From assembly GCF_010015445.1 (NCBI RefSeq), contig NC_053133.1, forward strand, positions 30,029,441-30,093,440: a DNA stretch of 64,000 nucleotides, read 5' to 3'. The notes beneath the pieces were generated by a model, which made no database searches, was not told where the DNA came from, and was given only the letters and a program-made list of their open reading frames with translations. Origin of the DNA: Perca fluviatilis (lineage: Eukaryota > Chordata > Actinopteri > Perciformes > Percidae). Of the stretch, positions 44,824-57,474 are shown one piece after another. How positions within the stretch are numbered: the stretch's first letter is position 1; each line of letters begins with the position of its first letter. The position numbers and the translations under genes were made by a program.

Positions 44824-47800
44824 TATGGCGTTATATATGTGTCACATTCCTGAGCGAGTAATTGTATGTTTTGAGCGCAGAGAACTATATTTTGAAAGCA
44901 CATTACATTACATTTTGAACTGAAATTAACACTCACAAAAAATAATTTAGTTTGAGTAAACAAAAACCTATTTCGGGCACAATAAATGTATTTGCATGTC
45001 TTTCTCTGCTCGCAGGTAAAAGCTGCTGCGCTCCGGTCCTGTCTCCCTCGCTCTCAACCTCTTCTCTCTGCGCGCTCAACTCTAGACACGCTCGCTCAGA
45101 TTTTCACAGCGTTACAAGTGTGCCACAAAACCAACCAATCGCAGAATCAAAAGGTCAATTCTGATTGGCTGTTCGTCTCCAATTAGATTGCAATATCAGG
45201 AAACAAAAATCTAGGAGGAACCGTATTTTTCAGTCAACACTTGTTGGTACGGCAAATACCGTCTACAGTGGAGCTGTTCGACTAATGTTACTGGATTAAA
45301 ACACATTTCGGTCAGTATTTTGTATTATTGACATAGCTATATCACAGAAATGTCTTAATATTTGTGTGTACTATAATGCCGTTGTTTTGTTTGACTCATA
45401 TCTCCTTATGTTTGACTCATCCTTCACAAGCAATCTAGCTAGCTCACACACAGCAGCGACATGTCATCTGAACAGGCCTCGCAGCACTGTAACTAGCTAA
45501 GTTAGGTCCCCCAATGCGAGACTGAACAGCAGTAGGCCTGTCACACTATAGACACATGTAAGTAGTTTTTAATACTTTGGTTACATTACCGAATTTTATT
45601 AACCTGAATTATGTTGCTATATTAGCTTGCGAATGAGCTATCCGTTGCTAATGCTAATCTATCTCAAAAAGCAGAAACGTTAGCTAACTACTGCCAAGAT
45701 ATGATTTCACGAGACCAGAGAGGTGTTATAAGACTTCGTCAAGTGTTGTCATCTGTCTTAAAATGAAATCATATTTTGGCAGTAACGTTCTTTAGCTACT
45801 GCTTTTTGACATAAATAAGCTAGCTAGCTAACGTTAGCAACGGATAGCTACTTTGCAAGTCAATTGAACCAACCTTACAGAATTAAGGTTAATAAAACAC
45901 CACATCGATGTAACCAGTATTACAAACTTCTTTTAAGTGGCTGTATTGTGACATTTTAGGTTTGTTCAGATGAATATGTTGGATGCATAGACTGTATCCA
46001 TGCTGGGCTAGCTAATGTTAGATTTCTTGTGAAGGATGATGTTAGTCACACACGGAGATATGTAATTCAAAAAACGGTGTTGTGATTAACACAACTATTA
46101 AGGCATGTCTGTAATATACCGGTCGGTCAATAATATAAAATACTGTGGATCAGTGCTTTCCAACCCTTCTGGTCTGAGGTTCCCCCACATCCCTGTCATA
46201 TTAACTCACATACCCACCCTGTCAATTCCCAATGTGTTCACACTATCCTATTAAAGTGAATATTCTTACATTTTCATGCAATTGAACTATAGACATTTAG
46301 GTTGGTTTGGTGAGAAATTCTACTAGCTTGGCCTTTTACTTGAAGTGTGGTTAATGTTTCAAAAGTCATACATTACTTTTACAGTTTTTTCCAACTGCTT
46401 ACACACAAAATCTTTTCATGTCACACGATTTTTGAAACCTCTCACTCAAAGTGCAAAACTACACAGCAAATCTCCAAAACCAGAAGCTATTTCTCAGCCT
46501 TTCACTCAGCTTTCAATAGCATAAAACACTTTTTTCAAAACATTACACACAATTCTCTACCTAAGACACAGAAATCTAACAGGAAGTGACTTGCTATCCA
46601 TTTCTAAACACAACCAATCAAAATGCTACACTTATTTACCAGCGCACACACACACTTCTCACATTTGCAAACACATTATGTCATAACTGAACACTAACCA
46701 ATCATTGCTTTAGTATAGGCCTATACAGAGGTCAAAGGTCAGATTACCTGTTTTGAACAATGGATGCCAACAATAGACAGAGAGTAAGAGGAGTAGGAGG
46801 AAGAGACAGGGGATAACAACGAGGAGGAGGAGGAGGGAAGAAGAGTAAGAAGGAGAGCCATCTCTGATGAGATCAGGGAGAGAAGCCCATCTTGAGTAGC
46901 TGTATAGTGGCGTCCATACTGCATGCAACTATCTAATGACTATTTCAGCATTACAAATCAATCAGACTTTTGTCCCCCCCCCCGCCCCCCGACCAACACA
47001 CAAGCACGGACAAACACTCACAACACACACACGCACACACACACACATATTCTTTATTCTAAAAATGATACCTTTGGTTTACATATGTTTGTACTTTTGT
47101 TTTCTTGTTTCATGCTACTGTATACAACACTGGGCTACTCTTACAAACGTAACGTTGTGCCCAATCAATATTTTCTGTTTTACTGTAACATTACATTGTT
47201 TTTTACTGAGCACTTTTCAACCCCTCTCAGCAGATGACTTTCTCCCTAGAACATTGTAAATGTAGATATAAACCTATGAAAGACAGAAGAGCTTTAGATT
47301 TAGAACAACAGTGTGTACATGGTATATCCAAAAATTTACTATTATGAAAAAAGTGTTTGCCATTTGATACAAATGCTTCATTTTGAGATGTGTTTATGGT
47401 ATTTTGAATGCAGTGTTTCATTTTGAAGGAGATGTGAGGCATTTTGCATTTTGTGTGTGCAGTTTTAGGAATTGTGTGTAGAGTTTTGAAAAAAGGAGAC
47501 ATAGTTTTGAAAACGTGTGTAAGCAGTTGGAAAAAACTGTAACTAATCATTTAAACTGTTAGCTACGTCAGTAGGCCACTTTTAGCTTTTATTTCTACCA
47601 TTGATTACTTCGCTATATGTTTAAACATATGTGTTGAGCTGTTTCAGCTGATATATTGTTTTAAGTCAATCATAATTAAATTATTTTGATTAGTTAAGCT
47701 GCTCCACAATCTTTCCAAGTACCCACTAGCTACAGCAGAGATACCCCTTGCTGGGGAATCACTGCAGGTGTTGTGTGTTAAAAACTGTTTCCCTGTAGAT

Positions 47801-48186
47801 ATGTCTTTCCTGCTACTTGCGATCTAATTGGAGGTGAACAGCCAATCAGAATTGACCTTTTGATTCTGCGATTGGTTGGTTTTGTGGCACACTTGTAACG
47901 CTGTGAAAATCTGAGCGAGCGTGTCTAGAGTTGAGCGCGCAGAGAGAAGAGGTTGAGAGCGAGGGAGACAGGACCGGAGCGCAGCAGCTTTTACCTGCGA
48001 GCAGAGAAAGACATGCAAATACATTTATTGTGCCCGAAATAGGTTTTTGTTTACTCAAACTAAATTATTTTTTGCGAGTGTTAATTTCTGTTCAAAATGT
48101 AATGTAATGTGCTTGCAAAATATAGTTCTCTGCGCTCAAAACATACAATTACTCGCTCTGGAATGTGACACATATATAACGCCATA
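44824..48186. mobile_element. Palindromic foldback element, copy 2 (nest layer B)
   Basis: Ends TATGGCGTTATATATGTGTC and GACACATATATAACGCCATA, flanked by the 6-bp duplication CTCTTT (44,818-44,823 and 48,187-48,192). The arms fold around about 45,733. It is the same family as 22,611-24,680, in opposite orientation, and complete at both ends. The right arm is interrupted by element C. Without element C it is about 2.2 kb. No transposase frame. Confidence 0.9.
46382..47539. mobile_element. TA-flanked element C (innermost layer)
   Basis: Inverted ends CAGTTTTTTCCAACTGCTTA and its inverse, flanked by TA (46,380-46,381 and 47,540-47,541). The foldback copy 1 has the empty site at 23,150-23,155 (GTTAAA), which proves the boundaries to the base. 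It is 1,158 bp and noncoding. The ends share CAGTTTTTTCC with element A, so the same type of transposase may serve both. Confidence 0.93.
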
Positions 48187-48896
48187 CTCTTTTACCCGTT
48201 TCTCTCTAACAGTACAGTGTAGAATTGTTTCATTCTTATTTTGTGTTTGTATACAAAAAAAGACTTTCTGATCTTTCTCTGTATAAATACCATATATGTT
48301 CACTAACTAGTCTAAAACTAGACACCTGCTTAGGCTTTCAGCTAAAATTGCAATCAGCAGTGTTTGATAGGCACCAGACTGAAATCTATTCTGTTTTGAA
48401 TGTGTGGTTAACAGCTGTGACAGCAGTGTGTTAGCCTCTGAACAAAGTGCTGTAAATCTACAGTGTTGTGCACGTTGTGGTTAAAGTCATGGGATAAGTG
48501 TGTAGAGTTTTGAAAACTATGTTCAAGCAATGAAAAACCAACTAGAGTTTGGTCCACATGAACTGCTGCTGTGGAGACTGTAGTTTGAGTTTTGCACATG
48601 TGACTCCAGTTGTGCCCACTGTCGTTTAGCAATCGAAAAAAACTGTAATGAAGTAAAGGATCTGAATACTTGTTCCAGCGTTGCCTGTGGATCGATTCAG
48701 TTGAATGTAGGACTTTAACTCAGTATTTGGGATACATCATCAAGCCTAGAAAAATATAAAATAACAAATAATAATTTAATAAAATAAGAAAACATAAAGA
48801 AAATTTTGTGAAACTTTGTCTCTAAATGCATTCTGAATTATATAATCAGTTGTATGTATATATTTTTGGTGGCAGCCGCCCGAGCAGCAGTAGTTA

Positions 48897-48913
48897 CACA
48901 CACGCATACACAC

Positions 48914-49002
<89 letters not shown>
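48897..49002. repeat. (CA)n microsatellite
   Basis: About 105 bp of CA repeats, with CGCA/TACA variants at the left. Confidence 0.97.
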
Positions 49003-49004
<2 letters not shown>

Positions 49005-51241
49005 CTTAGATAAACTCATGTGATTTCCTGTAAATGAAGAGGGGGAGGAGCAGGTCAGGGTGCATGAGAACAGGAAGAGTTGAGTCAGGTGAGACTCCAT
49101 TTAGTGAGACCAGAAGAGAGCAGGAGGAGGAAACTGAAGGCTGAGGCAGGGTGAGTGGTAATCCAACATTTATTATTTTACTGTCAAAGTCTCTGAGTCT
49201 GTTTTCTCCCTGTGGACTGGAGAGAAGAAATGTTAGAATGAACTCAACAGTTTGATTCATCTGGACACAAAGTGCTGGGGCAGGGGCGTCGGACTGGGGG
49301 TAAAACCAATACTGATTACCAGGGAACTTATTTTATTTTACCTGGATATTTTCATTTACTAATTAAATTTGGTGCGTTTCACGAAGGCCAAGCCAAGCTG
49401 AGGAGGAGAGACTAGGTCAGGCTGAGGAGGAGAGACTAGGTCGAGTCAGGCTGAAGTAATTCAGATAGATGCGCGTCCACGGATTTCCTCAAAAGACCGC
49501 GAGGTCGATCACAGATTTACTGAGGCTAAAATGTAGAATATGCATTGTTCTTGTGGAAGTATGATAACATGAAACACGTTATTTGTAAAAAAGAAACACG
49601 GCCGCTGTAATGAAACAGCGAGAGAAAGCGAGGCAGACGATCACGGACCGACTGAATGCGTAATTGTAGCCTAAATATATTAACTGACCACTGCTCTGAA
49701 CTGAACCCGTCATAATCATACCATTCAAGGATTAGGCTACTAATCATTTTCACAAATTAACAGTTGTACTCTTTGCCTTAAAAGCAAGCAGAAGATAATG
49801 TTACTCAGGAAATTTACCATGAAGATCAATTTTCTATAACGCTAGAATATGATGCGTAAATATCTCTTTCACTCTGTTCCCTCTCTCTCATGGGATAAAA
49901 TATAAGTTTCCTAAGTCATATTAACTTCCGCTGCTCGCTTTTAATGCAAATCTTACAACTGTTCGTTTTTGCAAATGACAGTGACTCATTGAATGGTTTC
50001 AGTTAAGAGCAGTAGTTCATAAATGTATATTTTTAGACTATCATTCAGTCGGCCAGCTTTTATCTGCCACACTTGTTCTCACGTGTTTTTTTTTTTTATA
50101 GAGGACGAGTTTCCTTCTCTACATATTATATGCTTTGCTCCATCATGTATATGGACATAGAAAAGAGAGACACTGAAGAAATTGGACTCTAAAATCTAGA
50201 AACTATAAAGATAATTAAGTGATACATTTTATGCAAACTGTAAACATTAATGTAACAGAGTATATTCATCAGTTATTTCCCCCAAGCTAAATATAAGGTC
50301 AATAACCATTGGGGTGTCCTCTCCCTGTTGTTCCATGAATGTACAGTAGCCTACATCACTAGATAGTTACTGGTCCAGTGAACTAAGACTATCATTTGGG
50401 GGGATTGTACAATTAGGATATGTTCTTACAATTGTAGAATCCTTCCAAATTGTAGTCGTTAAAGAATACAAAAAAAATTAAACAACTAAAATAATTTAAG
50501 GTCCACTATAGCAACACACATGTACAGCACGTTATATATTGCCCTTAGTAACAGAAACAAAACACATTTGGCAACTTTATCAGCCTTTTCTAATTATCTC
50601 AACAACGGCCGTAATATGTTCATCAAACTTCTAACAATATGTGAACAGCAGTCTTCATACAGCAATATAACAGTAACAATGACTCTCACATGAATAATTA
50701 TAAAAAAAATAATGGTCACAACTTTAAATAATAACAGTAGCCTAATTAAATGAACAGCAACATGCACCTGTTGTATTTTAATGCAGGCTGATAACAATAA
50801 TGTTAAACCTCTGCTGATTGAACAGAAAATGCTCCTGGATTAATAAATCCTGGCTGTTAGCCTGGTCAGGAGCATCCCGGATTCATCCAGGATAACGGGG
50901 AAATCCTGGCTTAATCCCTTATCTTGGTTTTGTGAAACAGGCCCCTGATTGGCTGAATAATTAATATATAATAATACACATTAAACCTGCTGGAGACCGA
51001 GAAAACACAGATTTAAAGATAACTGATGGAGTTATAGATGGTTTCATTTAAGTGTATACTGTGTGTGTGTGTTGTTTGTGTATTTTTGTGTCTGTGTGTG
51101 TGTGTATGTGTGTGTGTGTTTGTGTGTGTTCCTGTTCTTACAGTCTTGCCTGTGACTTGTACAAACTTGTTTTCTTTTAAATGTTGTCAGCTCCCAGTCA
51201 GTGTTCCTGTTTTACCTCTCAGACTGACTTCAGATCAGAAG
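49003..51241. other. Upstream region of NLR copy 2, with a Harbinger-like MITE
   Basis: 49,371 (GGTGCGTTTCACGAAGGCC) and about 50,944 (reverse of GGGCCTGTTTCACAAAACC) look like the two ends of a PIF/Harbinger-type MITE of about 1.57 kb. No transposase is seen. A GT-rich repeat lies at 51,058-51,128. A promoter or 5' untranslated exon for NLR copy 2 is likely here but cannot be located. Confidence 0.45.
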
Positions 51242-51369
51242 ATGAGTGATTTGGAGGAAGAGGAGGATGGAGCAGAGTCTGTAGTATCTGGCTGTCAGAC
51301 TATGAAGAGTGACCGGTCCATGCCAGAACCTCATAACTTCAGTAAAGAACCTGGACCATCAGACACAAA
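51242..51369 (+). CDS. NLR copy 2: first coding exon
   Basis: ATG 51,242 begins MSDLEEEEDGAESVVSGCQT; the exon ends GPSDTK with donor GTAAG after 51,369. This short, acidic, Ser-rich start is usual for fish NLRC3-like genes. It is 42 codons plus two bases, which agrees with the phase of the next two exons. The ATG is the first in frame after an upstream CTCAG/acceptor-like sequence. Confidence 0.8.
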
Positions 51370-51940
51370 GTAAGAGAACTGATACCAACTTCAGATTCCT
51401 CTGCTAGTGTTTTCTGTGATGTGGTGTTTGTATATTAAAGTTTCTATTAAAGTTAATTTGTTAACAAAAATGTACCAAACTTGTCATGACAGAGAGGACA
51501 AATCAGGTGTTGTCCCTCGGTTTGTGGAAGTCTTAGGTGCATGTATTTAGCTAAAGGGGTGGGGGTTAAGGATAGCAATTTTACAACATTTTGGACAATC
51601 GTTATTATCATATCCGTGTCTTAAGTGTTGAAAAAGCTAGAGCAGATAATGATAATTATTATACTTAAAAAAACATAGAGACAAAACTTGCAAAAGAAGT
51701 TTTTCAGTGAAAAGACACTGGAGGAGAAAGCACCGTGAAGCAGAGGTATTTTCATTTCTGCGCCCATGTTATCCAATCAGTCTGTTCATACAGGCTGTGA
51801 TCAGATGCAGAGTAGCCAATCGTAATGGACAATTATACATTTATACATTTATAATTCTAATTATTGACAGTAACAGTAGTTTGTGTGTTAATAGCTTCAG
51901 ATTTGGCTTTACAAGAAGAGAATTTAAGGATTCAAGCAAT

Positions 51941-52065
51941 AAAAATGTGAATGTAATGTCAACAGCAGCACAACCTTACTACATAATAGTGGTCCTATCT
52001 GATGCCATCACTAGTTGCAAAATTGTTGCTGCATACCCCTCTGACACTGGGTAGTTGCGCCCCTG
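51941..52065 (-). mobile_element. hAT element, partial (one end)
   Basis: A 125-bp piece ending CACTGGGTAGTTGCGCCCCTG, nearly identical to the right end of the hAT element at 52,424-53,372. It is followed by TGTGTTTG, the same 8-bp flank. It was produced by the tandem duplication of the exon unit. Confidence 0.8.
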
Positions 52066-52226
52066 TGTGTTTGTATATTAAAGTTTCCACTAAGACAACT
52101 GAGACAAACTTTGAATCCCTTTTAATTATTGGCAGCAGTTTGTGTGTTTAGCGCTCCATAATTTACTTTAAAAAATATAATCTAAGGATTAAAGTAACAT
52201 TATTAAATACCTGTTGGTGTTTGCAG

Positions 52227-52346
52227 AGTCCAGAACAACAGATGGAGAGCAGAGTCTGTAGTATCTGGCTGTCAATCTATGAAGAGTGATCAGTCCAAAC
52301 ATGAACCTCTGACCTTCAGTAAAGAACCTGGACCCTCAGACACAAA
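52227..52346 (+). CDS. NLR copy 2: acidic exon 2
   Basis: Acceptor TTTGCAG, donor GTAAG; 120 bp, phase-symmetric. It encodes VQNNRWRAESVVSGCQSM and KHEPLTFSKEPGPSDTK, a repeat of the motif in exon 1. It adds one more copy of the N-terminal linker before the RING domain. Confidence 0.82.
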
Positions 52347-52423
52347 GTAAGAGAACTGATACCAACTCATTTACATGACGCATTTTCAGATTCCTCTGCT
52401 GTTTTCAATTGATTTTGTGTTTG

Positions 52424-53372
52424 CAGTGGTGCACAAAGTGGGTATGCGCTATATGCAGCGCATAGGGTCGCAGCACCATGGGGGGCACCAAAGCGAAAGT
52501 AATTCTGTTTTTCATATTTTCAATATGTAGCTGCTGTTCTAAATAATTTCTGCATTTCCTCAATGTTATTATATAACATTGTGGAGGACTAACAGGCTAG
52601 AGTAGGCGCCCTGTCTCATAAGATTCCATCACACAATGTTGACATAGAAGAGGGAGCAGGGGACGCAGTTTGCGCCGAGCAAGCAGGTATGAGTAGTAAG
52701 TTGTTGTCTATGGAAAAAGAGCAAAGCAAAACAGCTGTTGGGGCTAAAAATAGAAAAAGAAAGAGGGAAAATGAGATAGCATGTCAAGGGATGCGACAGC
52801 CGTTAAATAAGTGGATGGTGAAAGGCAACAGGTAGGATTTAAAGTGTGACGTCTGTGCTTGGAGGCTTGCAAATATTCATGTTAACAGACTAGCTAGCAT
52901 TAGCTAACACTGGGAATGTAGCATCCAAATGGGGGTTTACGGCTAGCTTAGAATATGCAAAACCGAGGTCGCTGAGCTGAGAACTGATAAATATACCAAA
53001 CTTGGAGGCTTGCAAATATTCATGTTAACAGAGTGGCTAGTATTTGTTAACTTAATGCAAACCAATGTTGCTGATAGCTACATTTAGATTTTGATTAAAC
53101 CCTATGCTACCAATCCCATGCATGACATATCTCAATTTTATTAAGGTAAAATAACAACTGGTACATATAAGGTAGCATGCACAATAAATGACAAGAAGAA
53201 AAATAAATAAATATTAAGAACAAATGTATATACATATATTTTAAATACAAAATGTGAATGTAATGTCAACAGCAGCACAACCTTACTACATAATAGTGGT
53301 CCTATCTGATGCCATCACTGGTTTCAAAATTGTTGCTGCATACCCCTCTGACACTGGGTAGTTGCGCCCCTG
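52424..53372 (+). mobile_element. hAT-type element, 949 bp
   Basis: Ends CAGTGGTGCACAAAGTGGG and (inverted) CAGGGGCGCAACTACCCAG; 8-bp duplication TGTGTTTG at 52,416-52,423 and 53,373-53,380. A short 5' frame near 52,690-52,830 (MSSKLLSMEKEQSKT, RKRKRENE, MRQPLNKWMVKG) resembles the N-terminus of some hAT transposases, followed by a GT. The catalytic part is missing, so it is an internal-deletion copy. Confidence 0.83.
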
Positions 53373-53533
53373 TGTGTTTGTATATTAAAGTTTCCACTAA
53401 GACAACTGAGACAAACTTTGAATCCCTTTTAATTATTGGCAGCAGTTTGTGTGTTTAGCGCTCCAAAATTTACTTTAAAAAATATAATCTAAGGATTAAA
53501 GTAACATTATTAAATACCTGTTGGTGTTTGCAG

Positions 53534-53653
53534 AGTCCAGAACAACAGATGGAGAGCAGAGTCTGTAGTATCTGGCTGTCAGTCTATGAAGAGTGACCGG
53601 TCGATGCCAGAACCTCTGACCTTCAGTAAACAACCTGGACCCTCAGACACAAA
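53534..53653 (+). CDS. NLR copy 2: acidic exon 3 (tandem duplicate of exon 2)
   Basis: The same 120-bp length and splice signals as exon 2. The sequence is nearly identical, with changes such as SDRSMPEPLTFSKQPGPSDTK. The unit repeats with a period of 1,307 bp, including flanking intron and hAT sequence. It is in phase, so the protein simply gains another 40-residue repeat. Confidence 0.82.
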
Positions 53654-54905
53654 GTAAGAGAACTGATACCAACTCATTTACATGACTCACTTTCAGTTTC
53701 CTCTGCTAATGTTTCTGTTGATTTTATGCTTGTATATTAAAGATATATAAGTTCTCTCCACAATATATTGTTCTTGAAGGTGAAGAACAAACATCCATGG
53801 ACAGTAGTTGTTCTGCCTCTCTGTGTGTGGCGCAACCTAGCCTGCTACATTAGCTCGACAGATAGCTAACAGTCTCCCCAAGACAGAGAATGCAGCTTGT
53901 GTATCCTTTCCTAACTTTACTCAGGAAGCACTGTAAAACTACAAAGAACAAATACATCTTAGTATTTCATTGGGTTCAAGAACAATATTGATATATTGTC
54001 TGTTAAAAACGTATAGAAACAAATGTGTTACCTTGATGCTAACTTCTATGGGAAATTCCATTACGATGCTAGCGTTTATCCTATACGATTAAAATACACA
54101 TTTAGAACAAACTTGAATTCATTAACAAAGGATTTCATTACTAGTATTCTTAGTACTTAATGTCAAGATAACTGTATGAGCTCGTCCTTACAGGCAAACT
54201 TTTTTATGGCCAGCTTAAGTCAAGAGAGAAAAATATGTGACCGTTTACTTCACCATGTATCATCGAGCTGCAGCAAGACTACTAGTACAAATAAACATTA
54301 CATTATGTTAGGAGTCACCACTAGAGGTCTACCTTTCCCCAGATAAACAACAGAACATCACAGTAGTAATAAAAATGAGCAGAATTGGTCCAAAGTAGAT
54401 TTGGGCCACATGTCTTCATTTGAAAGTTGACAAAAGAAAGATACATAAAACAGAAAGACTTACAGAGAAGGAAACAGTCTGGACTTGAACCTGAGACTCC
54501 TCTGTTACATGCTGTGTGTCTGAGACTGCTGGTGGACCTCAATATTCAGACTACTTCTAACCTCAGTTCAAACCTAACGAACTCAAGCTAAGCTGCTCAA
54601 AGGGACTGGGAAACAGAAAAGTGCATAATCAGCTCTCTTTAAGGGAGGACTTTTACTGTGAAGGAGCTGCAGGATAATAATAATAATAAAACTACAGACC
54701 GATCACTAAATGTTTAATAAGACAGTCAGAGAGGAAAAACAGTTATTAGTGTTTATGAAAGCAGGAGAGTTTAGATAAAAGGAACATTTTCACTACAGAC
54801 TGAATTCAAACAGAACTGTAACGGCACTTTTACTGTTCTCTGAGAGCTTTGAGACAGTTTTTTTTTTCAATCAACAAATCATTTTATAAATAAATGTGTT
54901 GACAG
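53654..54905 (+). other. Intron of NLR copy 2
   Basis: Noncoding. 54,700-54,880 matches the flank of copy 1 (1,980-2,160). A GTTAGCTAAC-type stretch lies near 53,850-53,875. The acceptor TGTTGACAG ends the intron. Confidence 0.65.
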
Positions 54906-55099
54906 AAAGACAGACAGGAGTGATGTTTGTGAGGAGGAGCAGCCGTCCTGCTGTGCTTTGTGTCAGGACGTCCTGAAGGATCCAGTCTCTACCAGCTGTG
55001 GACACTGGTTCTGCAGACAGTGCATCACCTCATACTGGGACCAGTCTGCTTCATCAGGAGACTCCTGCTGTCCCCAGTGTGGAGAAAGTTCCAGAACAA
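54906..55099 (+). CDS. NLR copy 2: RING-finger exon
   Basis: 194 bp. It encodes KKTDRSDVCEEEQPS, then a C3HC4 RING: CALC, then SCGHWFCRQC (Cys-x-His-x2-Cys-x2-Cys), and CPQC at the end. Such a RING recruits an E2 enzyme for ubiquitin transfer and occurs in many fish NLR-C proteins. The donor is GTAAG after GGAAAGTTCCAGAACAA; the following intron is only 108 bp and has no stop in frame, so intron retention would also read through. Confidence 0.9.
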
Positions 55100-55207
55100 G
55101 TAAGACTGTTCATCTGTCTGCTGATGTCTTATTCCTTTTTATAGTAATAATTGTTTGGAGAGTGAAACTAACACTATTAATAAATAGACTTTTGTATTTC
55201 CTTACAG

Positions 55208-56983
55208 TGTACGCTGTTAAATATAAACATAAGATCAGTGTGAAGGGGACATATGAACGTGTGACTGAAGGAGCTGATCAAACAGGAAGTGGAACCCTCC
55301 TCAACAGGATCTTCACTGCGCTCTACATCACAGACGAACTGAGTGAAGAAGTTAATACCCAACATGAGGTGAGGCAGCTCGAGACCGCTTCCAACATGAA
55401 GACCCTCCATGACTCTCCAATCAAGTGCAGCGACATCTTTAAAGCCTTACCTGACCAACAGAAACACATCAGAGTCGTTATGATGATCGGCGTCGCTGGC
55501 GTTGGAAAAACCTTCTCAGTACAGAAGTTCTGTCTGGACTGGGCCGAGGGTTTGGAAAACCAAGATGTGGATCTGGTGATTCCTCTTTCCTTCAGGGAGC
55601 TGAACTTGATCAAAGATGAGCAGTACAGTCTTCTGGAGCTGCTCCGTGTTTTCCATCCAACATTACAGGAGGTCACAGCAGAGCAGCTCGCTGGCTCTAA
55701 AGTTCTCTTCATCTTTGACGGCCTGGATGAAAGCAGACTTTACCTGGATTTCAACAACAATGAGGCTGTTTCTGATGTCACACAGAAGTCATCAGTCAAC
55801 GTGCTGTTGACAAACCTCATCCAGGGGACGCTGCTTCCCTCGGCTCTCGTCTGGATAACTTCCCGCACCCGCAGCCAATCAGATCCCCCTGCGTGTGTTG
55901 ACAGGGTAACAGAAGTACAAGGCTTCACTGACGACCAGAAGGAGGAGTACTTCAGGAAGAGAGTCAGTGATGAAGAGCTGTCCAGCAGAATCATCTCCCA
56001 CATCAAGACATCCAGGAGCCTCCACATCATGTGTCTGATCCCAGTCTTCTGCTGGATCACTGCTACAGTTCTGGACCACATGTTGACTACAGACCAGAGA
56101 GGAGAGCTGCCCAAGACCCTGACTGACATGTACTCACACTTCCTGCTGGTTCAGACAAAAAGAGAAGAAGCGCGTATGCTGAGGGACATGAGACGAGTCC
56201 ACAGGAGCTGACGGAGGCTGACAGGGTATTTCTTCCGAAGCTGGGGAGGCTGGCGTTTGAACAGCTGGAGAAAGGAAACATCATGTTCTACCAAGAAGAC
56301 CTGGAGCGCTGTGGTCTGGATGTCACAGAGGCCTCGCTGTACTCAGGAGTTTGTTTAGAGATCTTCAAAAGAGAGAGTGTGATCTTCCAGAAAACAGTTT
56401 ACTGCTTCGTTCATCTGAGCGTTCAGGAGTTTCTGGCTGCAGTCTACCTGTTCCACTGTTACACCAACAGGTACATACAGGTACTCATGGACTTCAAGGG
56501 AAAAGGTAATGTGGATTCATCCCTGGATGTCTTCCTGAAGAGAGCCATGGAGAAATCCCTTGAAAGTAAAAATGGCCACCTGGACCTGTTTGTCCGCTTC
56601 CTTCATGGCCTCTCTCTGGAGTCCAACCAGAGACTCTTAGGAGGCCTGCTGGGTCAGACAGACAACAGTCCAGAAATCATCCAGAGAGCCATCAACAACC
56701 TGAAGAAGATGAAGAAAACCAATATCTCTCCTGACAGAAGCATCAACATCTTCCACTGTCTGACGGAGATGAACGACCACTCAGTCCATCAGGAGATCCA
56801 AGAGTTCCTGAAGTCAAAGAAGAGATCAGAGAAGAAACTCTCTGAGATCCACTGCTCAGCTCTGGCCTACATGCTGCAGATGTCAGAGGAGGTTCTGGAT
56901 GAGTTGGACCTGAGTCAGTACAACACATCACCAGAGGGAAAACTGAGACTGGTTCCAGCTGTGATGAACTGCAGAAAGGCTCG
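55208..56983 (+). CDS. NLR copy 2: FISNA-NACHT-winged helix exon, one frame lesion
   Basis: FISNA starts about 55,226 ([17 protein letters not shown]). NACHT: Walker A GVAGVGKT (about 55,489-55,512), Walker [12 protein letters not shown] (about 55,700-55,732), then SALVWITSR. The winged-helix and helical parts follow ([30 protein letters not shown]). One net missing base between about 56,151 and 56,175, compared with copy 1, leads to TGA at 56,209-56,211; the other frame is open from there to the donor at 56,984. It is either a pseudogene or an assembly error. ATP-dependent oligomerisation would be expected for the intact protein. The LRR exons lie beyond the window or are lost. Confidence 0.9.
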
Positions 56984-57474
56984 GTAAGTCGAGATGTGAT
57001 TATAAACACAATAAATCAATGTAAAGCTGAAGCCCTCAGTATTAGAGTAAAGATACACACTTCACACATATTTAGATTATAAAACATGCATGAGACTGTT
57101 CTTAATCCCACCCCAAAAAAAAAATTATTATATTTTCCTCCCACTAGTTTTGTTCATATTTGTGTTTCTGTAAAACAGCTCTTGAACATCAGTAATAGTT
57201 TATATATTAACTTTATTTATGTATTTATTTATTTGACCTGGACATTGCACAGCTCCTTAGCAGTACCAGAATTAGCTGTCAGCTCATTTCCATTTGTAGT
57301 TCCTGGGCAGGAAACAGAGAATAACATCTCTGTCAAAAGGGAAATCTAACACAGTAGTAAAGACAACAATCAAATTTCACAGTATTAAAACTCACCCACT
57401 ACAACAACACACAACATAAACCACAACACAAAAACACTACTTTGACAACAAGAACCACAACAGTAAGGCAACAG
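56984..57474 (+). other. Intron of NLR copy 2 with LINE 3' sequence
   Basis: Homologous to 7,895-8,379 in copy 1. It ends at the CAACAG duplication (57,469-57,474) that begins the foldback element. Confidence 0.75.

Larger units (their letters stand above)
44005..48645. mobile_element. TA-flanked element A (outer shell of the nest)
   Basis: Inverted ends CAGTTTTTTCCGATTGCTAA (44,005) and its inverse ending at 48,645 match for about 60 bp, including GTGGGCACAACTGGAGTCAC. TA flanks both sides (44,003-44,004 and 48,646-48,647), as for Tc1/mariner-type insertion. Without the nested foldback it is about 1.27 kb. It includes a CA microsatellite. No transposase frame is seen. Confidence 0.87.
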
